A stretch of DNA of 64,000 bases from Solidesulfovibrio aerotolerans (GCF_009856865.1 NZ_WVUD01000004.1:1-64000); one strand, 5' to 3'; positions 7,006-16,333 are shown, numbered from the stretch's first letter. Notes: a model not told the origin generated them from the letters alone. Program-made: numbers and translations.

Positions 7006-8940
7006 GTGAGGGGATTTGCCGCAGTCAAACGGGTCGGGGCGGTGCTGCTGTGCGTCGCCCTGGCCCTGGTCGTAACGGCGGGGACGGTTTGGGCCGAGGC
7101 CTCGCCGCAAGCCTTTGACAAGGATGTCGGCCGGTTCGACGCCCTGCGCAAAGATCCGGCCTCGGTTGGCCGGCGCGATTTGTGGAAAGGACTCGACGAG
7201 GACTTTGCTGCCCTATCCAAGGCTGCCGGCAACACGTCGCTGGCGGCCAAGGCGCTGTATTACCAGGCCTGGACCGCTGCCGAACTGGCCCGGCGCTCTG
7301 CCCTGGACGCCGACTACGAGGCCGCCGCCGCCCTCTATCGCCGGATGGCCCAAACCTTTCCCACCCATGCCTGGGCCGACGACGCGCTGTTGCGCCGGGC
7401 GGTTATTCTGGCTGAAAACCTCAAGCGACCGGCTGAGGCCAGGGCCGACCTCGAAACCATCCTGCGCCAGTACCGCAAGGGAGACATGGCCGCCCAGGCC
7501 AAAAAATTCCTGGCCGCCTTTGCCGACACGCCCCCGGCCAGACCGGCTGCGGCCGAAACGGCCAAAGCTGGCGCAACCGAAACGGCCAAGGCGTCCTCCC
7601 CGGAGGCGGGCAGGGCGGCTTCTCCCGAATCAGCCAAGGCCGCCGCTCCCGACACCGCCAAAGCGGCTTCCCCGGAGATGGCCGCGGCCGGTCCGGCCAA
7701 ATCCGCCCCGGCCACTGGCGCGGCCCTGGCCACCTCGGCCCGGCCGGCCACCCTGTCGCGCACGGCTGTGGAGCACACCGCTGCCGGCAGCCGGCTGACC
7801 TTGGCTCTCACGCGCGAAACCACCTACCGCTACCAGATTCTCGAGCAGAAGCGCCCGGGCGGCGAACCGGTCAAACGCCTCTACATCGACCTCGACAACA
7901 CGCGCACCGGCTCGAAAACAGCCACTGAGCAGCGTTTCACCAAGGGGCCGGTGTCCCGGGTCCGGGCCGGCTATTTCACCCCGGAAACCGTGCGTGTGGT
8001 GCTGGAACTGGAAAGCCTTGGCCACTACGACATCCGCTCCGAGGCCAACCCCTTCCGGGTCGTCTTGGACATCGGCGCGGACAAGGCCGCTCCCCCGGTC
8101 CAGACCGCCGAGGCCGCGCCGGCCAAAAAAGACATCCCGGCCCGGGAAGTCAAGGCCCCGGCCACCCCGCCGCCCTTGCCGGCCACTCCGGGCTCGAATC
8201 TGCGCCCGTCGGCATCGGCCAAAAAAAACGTCGGCAATCTTATTGAGCAGTTCGGCCTGTCCGTGCGCACCGTCCTTATTGACCCCGGCCACGGCGGCAA
8301 AGATCCTGGTGCCCACGGCTTAGACGGCCTGACGGAAAAGGACGTGAACCTGCGTTTCGGCCGCATGCTCGGTGAAGCGCTCCAGAAAAAAGGCTTCACC
8401 GTCCTTTATACGCGCACGACAGACACGTTTATCCCTCTGGAAACGCGTACGGAAATGGCCAATTCCAAGGGCGCGGACTTGTTTATCTCTGTCCACTGCA
8501 ACGCCCATGGCAACGCCGGTTCCTCGGGGTTGGAGACGTATTCGCTTAACCTGGCCAATTCGCGCGACGCCGTGCGGGTGGCGGCCCGGGAAAACGCCGC
8601 TTCCCAGAAAAAGATCAGCGACCTGCAGGCGATCCTCACGGATCTTATGCTCTCGGCCAAGACCGTCGAATCCAAAGAGCTGGCCGGCTACGTCCAGAAA
8701 CGGGCCATCAGCAGCATTCGCAAGAGCTATTCCACCCGCGACCGAGGCCCCCACGAAGCGCCGTTTTTTGTGCTGATCGGGGCCGACATGCCGGCCGTTT
8801 TGGTGGAATTGGGCTATATCACCAATCCCGAAGACGCCAGGCGGCTTGCCTCCGACGCCTATCTGCAGGCCCTGGCCCAGGGCATGGTCGAAGGTGTCGT
8901 GGCCTATAAAAAGCGCCTTGAACGCTACGCCAATCTGTAA
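7006..8940 (+). CDS. N-acetylmuramoyl-L-alanine amidase, AmiC type
   Basis: This periplasmic zinc amidase cleaves the amide bond between MurNAc and L-Ala to split septal peptidoglycan. The 644 residues comprise a signal peptide (about 1-32), an N-terminal helical repeat-like region (about 40-165), a long Ala/Pro/Lys linker, an AMIN domain (about 250-345), a second linker, and a C-terminal Amidase_3 domain (about 420-640). Likely zinc and catalytic residues are H429 in DPGHGG, H497 in SVHCNAHG, and E601 in VELGY. The start is a GTG 9 nt after the glmS stop, so translation is probably coupled. The Ala-rich linker with repeated AK and PE units is unusually long. Membership of the family is clear; the exact ortholog name is not. 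Confidence 0.9.
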   Translation: MRGFAAVKRVGAVLLCVALALVVTAGTVWAEASPQAFDKDVGRFDALRKDPASVGRRDLWKGLDEDFAALSKAAGNTSLAAKALYYQAWTAAELARRSALDADYEAAAALYRRMAQTFPTHAWADDALLRRAVILAENLKRPAEARADLETILRQYRKGDMAAQAKKFLAAFADTPPARPAAAETAKAGATETAKASSPEAGRAASPESAKAAAPDTAKAASPEMAAAGPAKSAPATGAALATSARPATLSRTAVEHTAAGSRLTLALTRETTYRYQILEQKRPGGEPVKRLYIDLDNTRTGSKTATEQRFTKGPVSRVRAGYFTPETVRVVLELESLGHYDIRSEANPFRVVLDIGADKAAPPVQTAEAAPAKKDIPAREVKAPATPPPLPATPGSNLRPSASAKKNVGNLIEQFGLSVRTVLIDPGHGGKDPGAHGLDGLTEKDVNLRFGRMLGEALQKKGFTVLYTRTTDTFIPLETRTEMANSKGADLFISVHCNAHGNAGSSGLETYSLNLANSRDAVRVAARENAASQKKISDLQAILTDLMLSAKTVESKELAGYVQKRAISSIRKSYSTRDRGPHEAPFFVLIGADMPAVLVELGYITNPEDARRLASDAYLQALAQGMVEGVVAYKKRLERYANL

Positions 8941-8957
8941 CCAACCACACAATCCCC

Positions 8958-9647
8958 ATGCCAGCACAAAAAACGCCGCAAAAGCGCCTCATCGTGGCCC
9001 TGGACGTCCCCACCGCTGCCGAAGCCCTGGCTTTGGCCGATACGCTGGCCCCGCAGATTGATTTCTTTAAAGTCGGGCTGCAACTGTTTCTCGAAGCCGG
9101 CTTTGCCGTGTGCGACGCCCTGTCCAAGCGCGGCCATAAGGTCATGCTCGACCTCAAATTCCACGACATTCCCCAGACCGTGGCCCTGACCACGGCCCAG
9201 CTCGCCAACCACGACATCGCCCTGGCCACGGTCCACGGGTACCCGCAGGTGGTGGCCGCCGCCGCCAAAGCCAAAGGCCGGACAAAGATTTTGGCCGTCA
9301 CGGTGCTGACCAGCCTGGGCCACGAGGAGCTGGCCCAGTCAGGCTTTGCCGGCACCCTGGCCGAACTGGTGCAGCTTCGGGCCGAGACGTCGCTGGCCGC
9401 CGGCGCCGACGGCATCGTCTGCTCGCCCCTGGAAACGGCCCTTTTGCGCAAGAAAGTCGGCTCCAAGCCGCTGATCGTCACCCCCGGCATCCGGCCGCTG
9501 GACAGCGCCCGCGACGACCAGACCCGCACCGCCACGCCCCATGCCGCCATCCAGGCCGGGGCCGACTACATTGTCGTCGGCCGCCCCATCACCAAGGCGG
9601 CCAGTCCGGTGACGGCTGCGCGCGAGATATTGGATGAGATCGGATAA
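8958..9647 (+). CDS. pyrF: Orotidine-5'-phosphate decarboxylase
   Basis: PyrF decarboxylates OMP to UMP, the last step of de novo pyrimidine synthesis. At 229 residues it has the normal size of the bacterial short form. The N-terminal strand RLIVALDVP and the active-site motif LDLKFHDIP (D65, K67, D70) are intact, and GADYIVVGRPI near the C-terminus is the phosphate-binding loop. It starts 17 nt after the amidase stop and closes the glmS operon, directly before a 25-bp hairpin. No pyrimidine-specific regulation is visible. Confidence 0.96.
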   Translation: MPAQKTPQKRLIVALDVPTAAEALALADTLAPQIDFFKVGLQLFLEAGFAVCDALSKRGHKVMLDLKFHDIPQTVALTTAQLANHDIALATVHGYPQVVAAAAKAKGRTKILAVTVLTSLGHEELAQSGFAGTLAELVQLRAETSLAAGADGIVCSPLETALLRKKVGSKPLIVTPGIRPLDSARDDQTRTATPHAAIQAGADYIVVGRPITKAASPVTAAREILDEIG

Positions 9648-9648
9648 T

Positions 9649-9700
9649 GCGGGGGGAGAGGGACCCCCTTTTTGAAAAAAGGGGTTCCCTCTCCCCCCGC
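9649..9700 (+). terminator. Long hairpin at the end of the glmS-pyrF operon
   Basis: A perfect 15-bp stem (9649-9663 with 9686-9700) continues inward through C5/G4 and T5/A6 pairing to a near 25-bp hairpin with a tiny loop. It begins 2 nt after the pyrF stop. A CT-rich stretch follows and then CAAAAACTTTTTC. A terminator or 3'-end stabiliser is the likely role. Confidence 0.6.
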
Positions 9701-9926
9701 ACCCCCCTCTCTCTCCCCAAAAACTTTTTCAAAAGGGTGGTGGAGGGGGATGCGCAAAGTGGAAGATGGTGCAGCGGAGTGGGGCTGTTGCGATAAAATG
9801 TGCAGGCTGGGATTGCGGGAAGACGGCTGGTTTAGCCTTTGAGAATACGAAAGGGTATCCAAAGGGCCAACCCCTTTGGCCGCCTGAGATGTTCCCCAGG
9901 CACAGCCCCCGACTGCGTCGGTCCGC

Positions 9927-10172
9927 TCACTCCGCTGGCGTCGTCACCCCGATAACCGCCACCGCCGCCTCCCACTCCCTGGGATCGCAGACGTCCTTCT
10001 CGATGATCTCGAAAAACTCCCCTGGTTCGAGAAGCAGCCCCGGCATGTCCGGGTGTTTGCGTTTCAACCACGTCGGGGCCTCGCGGGCTTCGTCCACGTT
10101 GTCGGCGCTGAAAACGACCAGCGGCGTACGGGATGCGGCCCCGCACTTGTACAGCAGATAGGACTTCGTCAT
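9927..10172 (-). CDS. Conserved-looking 81-residue protein of unknown function
   Basis: The small soluble protein starts MTKSYLLYKC and contains a Cys pair spaced along the chain (C10, C62). Its balanced composition, with acidic patches (EPGEFFEIIEKD), is unlike a random frame. The ATG at 10172 is preceded by GGGAGGG with 4-5 nt spacing, a strong ribosome site. The overlapping frames on both strands are Arg/Pro/Ala-rich shadows. A short hairpin at about 9859-9881 (CCAAAGGG arm) lies 46 nt after the stop. It stands alone between pyrF and rdgB. I do not recognise a family, and no function is proposed. Confidence 0.6.
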   Translation of the reverse strand: MTKSYLLYKCGAASRTPLVVFSADNVDEAREAPTWLKRKHPDMPGLLLEPGEFFEIIEKDVCDPREWEAAVAVIGVTTPAE

Positions 10173-10360
10173 GACACCCTCCCGCAGGCAGCGGCCTGCA
10201 TTCCTGTCGAGGCATCATCGTGTGATGGCTAACGGGTTGTAGTCCCTTTGGCCGCCAGCGCTGCGGCGCTTCCCGTCACGCGCCCACTACGTCTGTCCCG
10301 GTCTTCACGGCCAGATTGCCAGCCAACGCCCAGAACCCCTTAATAACCCTCTCCCTTTCA

Positions 10361-10400
10361 GGGGGTCCGGGGGGGATGATCCCCCCCGGCCGCCGGAGGC
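10361..10400 (-). repeat. GC-rich palindromic 3'-end element, copy a (after rdgB)
   Basis: This 40-bp element is centred on the palindrome GGGGGGATNATCCCCCC. It starts 13 nt after the rdgB stop, reading in the rdgB direction. A related copy occurs at 44703-44742 and an inverted one at 40981-41020. The preceding plus-strand block (ATTGCCAGCC at about 10315) is also shared with the 44.7 kb copy, so the repeat unit may reach about 85-100 bp. Confidence 0.7.
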
Positions 10401-10412
10401 ACTCTTTCGTTA

Positions 10413-11030
10413 TTAGCGCGCCCACGCGCCCCATTGCGCCAACAGCGCGGCGAGCGCTTTGCCGCGGTGGCTGCGGGCGTTTTTTTCGGCGGCCGTTAGT
10501 TGCGCCGCTGTTTTGCCGGCGGTGGGGTCGAAAAAGAGCGGATCGTAACCGAAGCCACCTTCGCCGGCCGGGGCGGTCGCCACGCGGCCTTCCCAGGTTC
10601 CTTCGGCCGTCAGTTCCCGGCCGTCGGGAGCGGCTGCCACCACCACAGAGACGAACCGGCAGGTTCGGTCCGCCTCGGGCACATGCTGCAAGGCGGCGAG
10701 CAACTTGGCGTTATTGGCGGCATCAGACGCGTCCTCGCCGGCGTAGCGGGCCGAGCGCACCCCGGGTGCGCCGGACAGGGCGTCCACGCACAGCCCTGAA
10801 TCGTCGGCCAGACTGATAAGCCCTGTGGCCTGGCACACGGCCAAGGCCTTTATGCGGGCGTTTTCGAAAAAGGTCTCGCCGGTTTCGGCGATTTCGCCGA
10901 TGGCCGGGAAATCGGCCAGCCCGATAACGGTCACGCCAAGCCCGGCGAGCAGGGCGTTTAATTCCTTTATTTTCCCGGCATTGCGGGTGGCCAGCACAAC
11001 GGTGGCGGCCTGTGACGACGTGGCGTCCAT
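10413..11030 (-). CDS. rdgB: dITP/XTP pyrophosphatase (HAM1/RdgB family)
   Basis: The enzyme hydrolyses ITP, dITP and XTP to monophosphates, removing deaminated purines from nucleotide pools. Its 205 residues are normal for the family. Diagnostic motifs are TRNAGKIKEL near the N-terminus (substrate lysine), SLADDSGLCVDAL with the metal-binding acidic pair, GVRSARYAG, and GFGYDPLF in the C-terminal half. The start at 11030 has AAGGAG 6 nt upstream; the in-frame extension to 11129 is a low-complexity leader. It is divergent from rimO with a 126-bp shared upstream region. Confidence 0.93.
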   Translation of the reverse strand: MDATSSQAATVVLATRNAGKIKELNALLAGLGVTVIGLADFPAIGEIAETGETFFENARIKALAVCQATGLISLADDSGLCVDALSGAPGVRSARYAGEDASDAANNAKLLAALQHVPEADRTCRFVSVVVAAAPDGRELTAEGTWEGRVATAPAGEGGFGYDPLFFDPTAGKTAAQLTAAEKNARSHRGKALAALLAQWGAWAR

Positions 11031-11156
11031 CGATACTCCTTGGATTGTCCGGCCTGCGGCGGCGAGCGGCGGTCCCCCCGGCAGGACCGCTTTTGCCATC
11101 CGGGCCTTGTCATGGTAGCCCGGCGACACACCGCCTGCAAGGATGGAACGAAACCC

Positions 11157-12455
11157 ATGTCAAAGATCTATCGCGTCCACGCCATAAGCCTTGGCTGCCC
11201 CAAAAACCGGGTGGACACCGAAGCGGTGCTGGGCGGCCTGCCCTTTGCCACGACCCCGGCCGAAAGCCCGGAAACGGCCGATCTGGTCGTTATTAACACC
11301 TGCTCGTTTATCGCCCCGGCCGTGGAAGAATCCGTCGCGGCCATCCTCGAAGCAGCGGCCGGTATTCGCGAACTTTCCCCGCGTCCGGTGCTGGCCGTGC
11401 TTGGCTGCCTGCCGGCGCGTTTTGGCCAGGAGTTGCGCGACGGTTTGCCCGAGGTGGATGTCTGGGGCCTGCCGTCGGAACTTGATCTGCTCCCCGGCCG
11501 GCTGGCCCGGGCCCTGGATGCGGAGTCGGCCGCGCCCACAGGACGCCTGGCCAGCACGCCGCCGTCGTATGCCTATTTAAAAATTGCCGAGGGCTGCGAC
11601 CACGCCTGCCGCTACTGCACCATCCCGTCGATCCGGGGCGCGCTGGTCAGCCGGCCCATGGACGCCTTGGTCGCCGAGTCCAAGCGGCTCCTGGAAAAGG
11701 GCGCGTCGGAAATTGTGGTGGTGGCCCAGGATGTGACGGCCTATGGCCGCGATCTGGGCCTAAAGGATGGCCTCAAGGAACTGCTCGACAAGCTGTTGCC
11801 GCTTTCGGGCCTTAAGTGGCTGCGCCTGCTCTACCTCTATCCGTCCGGGGTGACCGAGAGTCTGCTGGCGTATCTGGCCGGGGCCGGGCGGCCGTTCGTG
11901 CCCTATTTCGATATTCCCTTCCAGCATGTGCACCCGGACATGCTGGCCGCCATGGCCCGGCCCAAGGCTGCCGCCGCCGAGGTCATTGTGGAGCGGGTGC
12001 GCCGGCATTTCCCGGCCGCAGCCCTGCGTTCGACCTTCATTGTGGGCCTGCCGGGCGAGAAAAAGGAACATTTTGGCGCACTGCTCGATTTCGTCAAGGA
12101 AACCAAGCTCCATCACGTGGGCGTGTTTCCCTACCACGCCGAGGACGGCACGCCGGCAGCGACCATGCCCGGCCAGGTGCGCCGCGACGTCAAGGCCCGG
12201 CGGGTGGAGGCGATCATGACCGCCCAACGCGAAATCAGTGCTGATATCTTGGAAGGTTACGTTGGACAGGACATGGAAGTGCTGGTGGACGGCGTCCATG
12301 CGGAGTGGCCGGGCCTGCATGTGGGCCGCACCTGGTTTCAGGCCCCGGAGATCGACGGCGTGACCTATGTCAGCGGCCCGGGGGTAGTACCCGGGGCCAT
12401 GGTGACGGCGACGGTTGAGGAGTCGAAAGAGTATGATTTGGTGGCCTTGGCCTGA
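11157..12455 (+). CDS. rimO: Ribosomal protein S12 methylthiotransferase
   Basis: RimO is a radical SAM enzyme that adds a methylthio group to the beta-carbon of a conserved aspartate in ribosomal protein S12. The 432 residues show the N-terminal UPF0004 domain with the three auxiliary-cluster cysteines C14 (SLGCPKN), C49 (NTCSFI) and C84 (LGCLPA). The radical SAM motif is C147-x3-C151-x2-C154 (CDHACRYC), followed by IPSIRG. A C-terminal TRAM domain starts at about residue 365. The motifs fit RimO better than the paralogue MiaB. The start at 11157 is chosen by homology at ISLGCPKN, with GGAA 8 nt upstream; the longer frame is unsupported. rpsA follows after 112 nt. Confidence 0.94.
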   Translation: MSKIYRVHAISLGCPKNRVDTEAVLGGLPFATTPAESPETADLVVINTCSFIAPAVEESVAAILEAAAGIRELSPRPVLAVLGCLPARFGQELRDGLPEVDVWGLPSELDLLPGRLARALDAESAAPTGRLASTPPSYAYLKIAEGCDHACRYCTIPSIRGALVSRPMDALVAESKRLLEKGASEIVVVAQDVTAYGRDLGLKDGLKELLDKLLPLSGLKWLRLLYLYPSGVTESLLAYLAGAGRPFVPYFDIPFQHVHPDMLAAMARPKAAAAEVIVERVRRHFPAAALRSTFIVGLPGEKKEHFGALLDFVKETKLHHVGVFPYHAEDGTPAATMPGQVRRDVKARRVEAIMTAQREISADILEGYVGQDMEVLVDGVHAEWPGLHVGRTWFQAPEIDGVTYVSGPGVVPGAMVTATVEESKEYDLVALA

Positions 12456-12567
12456 GCCGGGCCGCAGGGGTCTTTGAAGCCGCCCCCTTTTGGGTTGTGT
12501 GTTCGAGGGGTTTCTGCTATTAGCACAAATCCTTTTCAGAGGGATAGATCGCGTTGGAGGTCAACTC

Positions 12568-14298
12568 ATGGACAAAACTCAGGAAATGCAGAACAATTCT
12601 AACATGGATATGGAAGTCAACTTCGAGGACGCGCTGGAAAATTACCTCAATGAGGATTTCGGCGACCTGGAAGAAGGCTCCATAACCCCGGGCGTCGTCG
12701 TCCGCATCGGCAAGGAGCACGTCCTGGTGGACGTCAACTTCAAGTCCGAAGGACAGATCCCCGTCAGCGAATTCCTGGACGCCTTGGGCGAAATGGAAGT
12801 CAAAGTCGGCGATCAGATCGACGTCTACGTCGTCTCCAAGAACGAATCCGAAGGCACCATCATCATGTCCCGCGAGCGGGCCAAGCGGATGCAGCTTTTT
12901 GATAAGCTCGAGGAAATCCAGGAAAAAGATGACGTCATCAGCGGTAAGATCGTGCGTCGCATCAAAGGCGGCTACACGGTCGATCTCGGCGGCGTCGAAG
13001 CCTTCCTTCCCGGCTCCCATGTCGATCTGCGGCCCGTGCCCGACATGGATGCCCTGGTCGGCCAGGAATTCGAATTCCGCGTTTTAAAGATCAACCGCCG
13101 CCGCAGCAACGTCATCGTTTCCCGTCGCGTGCTCTTGGAAGAGCGCCGGGATTCCATGCGCAAAGACCTCCTCAAGACCCTCGAAGAGGGCCAGACCGTC
13201 ACCGGTCGGGTCAAAAACATCACCGAGTACGGCGTTTTCGTTGACCTCGGCGGCCTCGACGGCCTCATGCACATCACCGACATGTCGTGGAAGCGCATCA
13301 AGCATCCCAAAGAGTTGGTGCACCTTGGCGACGAACTGGAATTGAAGGTTCTTTCCTTCGACCAGGACAAGCAGAAGGTGTCGCTGGGCATGAAGCAGCT
13401 CGTTGCTGACCCCTGGGAAAACATCGCCGGCAAATATCCCGAAGGCACCCGCCTGTCCGGCAAGGTCACCAATCTGGTCGATTACGGCGCGTTCGTCGAG
13501 CTCGAGCCCGGCGTTGAAGGGCTGGTCCACATCTCCGAGATGTCCTGGACCCGCAAGCTGCGCCACCCGAGCCAGATGGTCCACGTCGGCGACGAGGTCG
13601 AAGTGGTGGTCCTGTCCGTTGACCCGGACAAGAAGCGCATTTCCCTTGGCATGAAGCAGGTGCGCCCCAACCCCTGGGACATCGTGGCCGAGAAGTACCC
13701 CGAGGGCACGATCCTTGAGGGTTCGGTGAAAAATATCACCGAATTCGGCATCTTTATCGGCATTGAGGACGGCATTGACGGCCTGATCCACGTTTCCGAC
13801 ATCTCCTGGACCAAAAAGGTCCGCCACCCGGGCGAGATGTTTAAGAGCGGCGATATCGTCATGGCCAAGGTGCTCACCGTCGATAAGGAAAATGAGAAGT
13901 TCACCCTTGGCATCAAGCAGCTTTCCGAAGATCCCTGGACCCGCGTGCCCGATACCTACCCGGTCGGCGCCATGGTCAAGGGCACGGTGACCAACATCAC
14001 CGACTTCGGCCTGTTTGTTGAGGTCGAGGAAGGCATCGAAGGACTCGTGCACGTCTCCGAGATCAGCCGCAAGAAGGTTAAGACCCCGGCGGAACTGTAC
14101 AAGGAAGGCGACGAGATCGAAGCCAAGGTCATCCACGTTTCGGCTGACGAACGCCGCCTGGGCCTGTCCATCAAGTCCATCAAGGACGAAGAAGACAAGA
14201 AAAAGGCCAAGGAGTTCCGCACCGCCGGTCCTTCCGACACCGGAAGCAACCTGGGCGAACTGCTGCGTCAGAAGTTGGAAGAGGATGCCCAGCGTTAA
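12568..14298 (+). CDS. rpsA: 30S ribosomal protein S1
   Basis: S1 recruits mRNA to the small ribosomal subunit and helps unfold structured leaders. The 576-residue protein has six S1 OB-fold repeats starting at roughly residues 32, 115, 200, 285, 372 and 460. The latter four carry the GxVxNxxxxGxFV and GLxHxSxxSW signatures of RNA-binding repeats, while the first two are the more divergent ribosome-binding repeats. The ATG at 12568 has GGAGG 7 nt upstream; the frame is open to 12490 without another good site. The stop overlaps the start of sppA by 14 nt, suggesting translational coupling to a membrane protease. Confidence 0.96.
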   Translation: MDKTQEMQNNSNMDMEVNFEDALENYLNEDFGDLEEGSITPGVVVRIGKEHVLVDVNFKSEGQIPVSEFLDALGEMEVKVGDQIDVYVVSKNESEGTIIMSRERAKRMQLFDKLEEIQEKDDVISGKIVRRIKGGYTVDLGGVEAFLPGSHVDLRPVPDMDALVGQEFEFRVLKINRRRSNVIVSRRVLLEERRDSMRKDLLKTLEEGQTVTGRVKNITEYGVFVDLGGLDGLMHITDMSWKRIKHPKELVHLGDELELKVLSFDQDKQKVSLGMKQLVADPWENIAGKYPEGTRLSGKVTNLVDYGAFVELEPGVEGLVHISEMSWTRKLRHPSQMVHVGDEVEVVVLSVDPDKKRISLGMKQVRPNPWDIVAEKYPEGTILEGSVKNITEFGIFIGIEDGIDGLIHVSDISWTKKVRHPGEMFKSGDIVMAKVLTVDKENEKFTLGIKQLSEDPWTRVPDTYPVGAMVKGTVTNITDFGLFVEVEEGIEGLVHVSEISRKKVKTPAELYKEGDEIEAKVIHVSADERRLGLSIKSIKDEEDKKKAKEFRTAGPSDTGSNLGELLRQKLEEDAQR

Positions 14299-15223
14299 AT
14301 CGCCATTCTCAGTCAGGCACCCGGCTTTGTTCGGGTGCCTGATCGCGCTGGCGGCCGTGATCCTGGTTTCCGGGATTGCGGCCGCTTTTGGCGTCTTTGG
14401 CCATTCCGAGGAAGGCGAGTCGCTTTTTGGAAAAAGCGAGGCTCGTATCGGCGTGGTGCGCATCGAAGGCCCCATTGTCGATGCCGACGAGGTGGTGGCT
14501 TTCATTCGCAAACTGCGCGAGGACGACACCGTCAAGGGTGTCATCGTGCGCATCAATTCTCCGGGCGGGGCCTTTGGGCCGTCCCAGGAGATGTACATGG
14601 CTGTTAAGAAACTGGCGGCCAAGAAATTGGTTGTCGCTTCTTTTTCCGCTGTGGCCGCCTCCGGAGGCTACTACGCCGCCTGCGGTGCCAACCGCATTTT
14701 TTCCAATCCCGGTACCATCACCGGCAGCATCGGGGTCATCACCCAGTTGGCCAATGCCAAGGAATTGCTGCAAAAACTTGGCGTTAATTTCGAGTCGCTG
14801 ACCACTGGCAAGCTTAAAGACGCTGGCAGCCCCTTTAAGGCGCTCACCGATGACCAGCGCGCCTATCTGGAAGGGCTCATTGCCGATCTCAATGCCCAGT
14901 TTTCCGGCGACGTGGCCACCGAGCGCAAACTCAGCAAAGAGGCCGTGACGCTCATTGCCGACGGCCGGGCCATGACCGGTGCCCGGGCCAGGGCGCTGGG
15001 ACTGGTGGACGAACTTGGTGGGCAGGAAGAGGCCGTTGCTTACGTCAAAACCAAGATGGGACTGACGGGTGAAGTGCCACTTTTGAAAGGCCCCAAGAAA
15101 AAGAACAGCTTTTTCGAGAAAATTTCTTCCGCCCTGCACCTTCCCGATGCCAGAGGTGCTGCCGCGCTGTCAGCTCTGGCCGACGTGCTCGAAGGGCAGA
15201 TGCCCCTGCCGGCCAGTCGTTAG
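14285..15223 (+). CDS. sppA: Signal peptide peptidase SppA, short form
   Basis: This membrane-bound S49 serine protease degrades leftover signal peptides. At 312 residues it is the single-domain type, with one transmembrane anchor (about 15-35). The Ser/Lys dyad is visible: S126 in AASGGYY and K178 in TGKLKDAGSP, with the 52-residue spacing of the Bacillus-type enzyme. RINSPGG is the substrate-groove motif. The ATG at 14285 lies inside the end of rpsA in another frame and is preceded by GGAAGA. The upstream open frame to 14015 only reflects the rpsA sequence. A 9-bp inverted repeat (15249-15257 with 15285-15293) 26 nt after the stop may be a weak terminator. Confidence 0.93.
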   Translation: MPSVKSPFSVRHPALFGCLIALAAVILVSGIAAAFGVFGHSEEGESLFGKSEARIGVVRIEGPIVDADEVVAFIRKLREDDTVKGVIVRINSPGGAFGPSQEMYMAVKKLAAKKLVVASFSAVAASGGYYAACGANRIFSNPGTITGSIGVITQLANAKELLQKLGVNFESLTTGKLKDAGSPFKALTDDQRAYLEGLIADLNAQFSGDVATERKLSKEAVTLIADGRAMTGARARALGLVDELGGQEEAVAYVKTKMGLTGEVPLLKGPKKKNSFFEKISSALHLPDARGAAALSALADVLEGQMPLPASR

Positions 15224-15454
15224 TCCGGCTGCCCGACTCCCCGTGCCTAGCCTGGGGCGCGCGTTACGTTTTTCAACCCTCGCTCCCCAGGCTCTCCGGC
15301 GTATTTCCGGCGCGAGCCGCCCGGTCCGTTCCCAGCCCTTTGAGCGCCGCCACCCACCGACATGATACAACCGTAATGGTTTGCTTCAGGGCAAATCTTG
15401 ACCCCTGTTGCCGCTCCTTCTATTGTCGCTCCTATCGATATGCGAGGAGTTCCC

Positions 15455-16333
15455 ATGCGGCTCGTTTCCTTCCTGCACAGCGACGGTCCCCGCCTGGGGG
15501 TTCGCCTGGGCGATGTCCTGGTCGATCTGCACGCCGTCAACCCGCGCCTGCCCCGTGACATGGCCTCGTTTTTAGCCGGTGGCGAAGACGCCCTGGCCGC
15601 AGTGGCAGCAGCGCTGCGCACAGCCCCGGCCGAGTCCCAGATGCGCTTTTCTGCCGTGCGTCTGTTGCCGCCGGTGCCACATCCTGGGAAAATCATCTGC
15701 GTGGGTCTTAACTACGTGGATCACGCCGTGGAAATAGATCCTCGCAATCTGCCGGACTATCCGACGTTTTTCGGTCGTTTGGCCTCAACCCTGGTGGCCC
15801 ACAATGAGCCGCTGCTGCGTCCGTCGGTTTCTACCAAGCTCGATTTTGAGGGCGAAGTGGCCGTGGTCATCGGCAAGTCCGGGCGCATGATCGACCCCGG
15901 AAAGGCCCTTGGCCATGTGGGCGGCTATGCGCTTTTTAATGAAGGCTCGGTGCGCGATTACCAGTTCCGCACGTCCCAGTGGTTTTTGGGCAAGAATTTC
16001 GACGCAACTGGTGCCTTTGGGCCGGAACTGTGTACCCCGGATGAGCTGCCGCCCGGGGCCAAGGGCCTTTTCCTGGCCACCCGGGTCAACGGCCGGGTGA
16101 TGCAGGAGGCCACCACCTCGGAAATGCTCTTTGGCGTGGCCACGCTCATTGCCAGCCTGTCTGAGGCCATGACGCTGCATCCGGGAGACGTCATCGTCAC
16201 CGGCACCCCGTCCGGGGTCGGCTTTGCCCAAAAACCGCCGTATTACCTCAAACCCGGCGATGTCTGCGAGATTGAGCTGGAAGGCTACGGTGTGCTGCGA
16301 AATCCCGTGACAGACGCTCCTGTGCCCTTCTAG
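15455..16333 (+). CDS. Fumarylacetoacetate hydrolase (FAH) family protein
   Basis: The 292-residue protein has an N-terminal small domain and the C-terminal FAH fold (about 75-290). Motifs are KIICVGLNYVDHA, the metal-binding acidic pair in DFEGEVAVVIG (E132, E134), then FNEGSVRDYQ and the C-terminal GTPSGVGF. Family members hydrolyse or decarboxylate oxo-acids (acylpyruvases, HpcE-like isomerase/decarboxylases). The substrate cannot be told from sequence, and no aromatic-degradation genes lie nearby. The start at 15455 has GAGGAG 5-6 nt upstream. The gene appears monocistronic and converges on the LysM gene. The 300 bp that follow contain only short hairpins and the terminator of the facing gene. 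Confidence 0.85.
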   Translation: MRLVSFLHSDGPRLGVRLGDVLVDLHAVNPRLPRDMASFLAGGEDALAAVAAALRTAPAESQMRFSAVRLLPPVPHPGKIICVGLNYVDHAVEIDPRNLPDYPTFFGRLASTLVAHNEPLLRPSVSTKLDFEGEVAVVIGKSGRMIDPGKALGHVGGYALFNEGSVRDYQFRTSQWFLGKNFDATGAFGPELCTPDELPPGAKGLFLATRVNGRVMQEATTSEMLFGVATLIASLSEAMTLHPGDVIVTGTPSGVGFAQKPPYYLKPGDVCEIELEGYGVLRNPVTDAPVPF

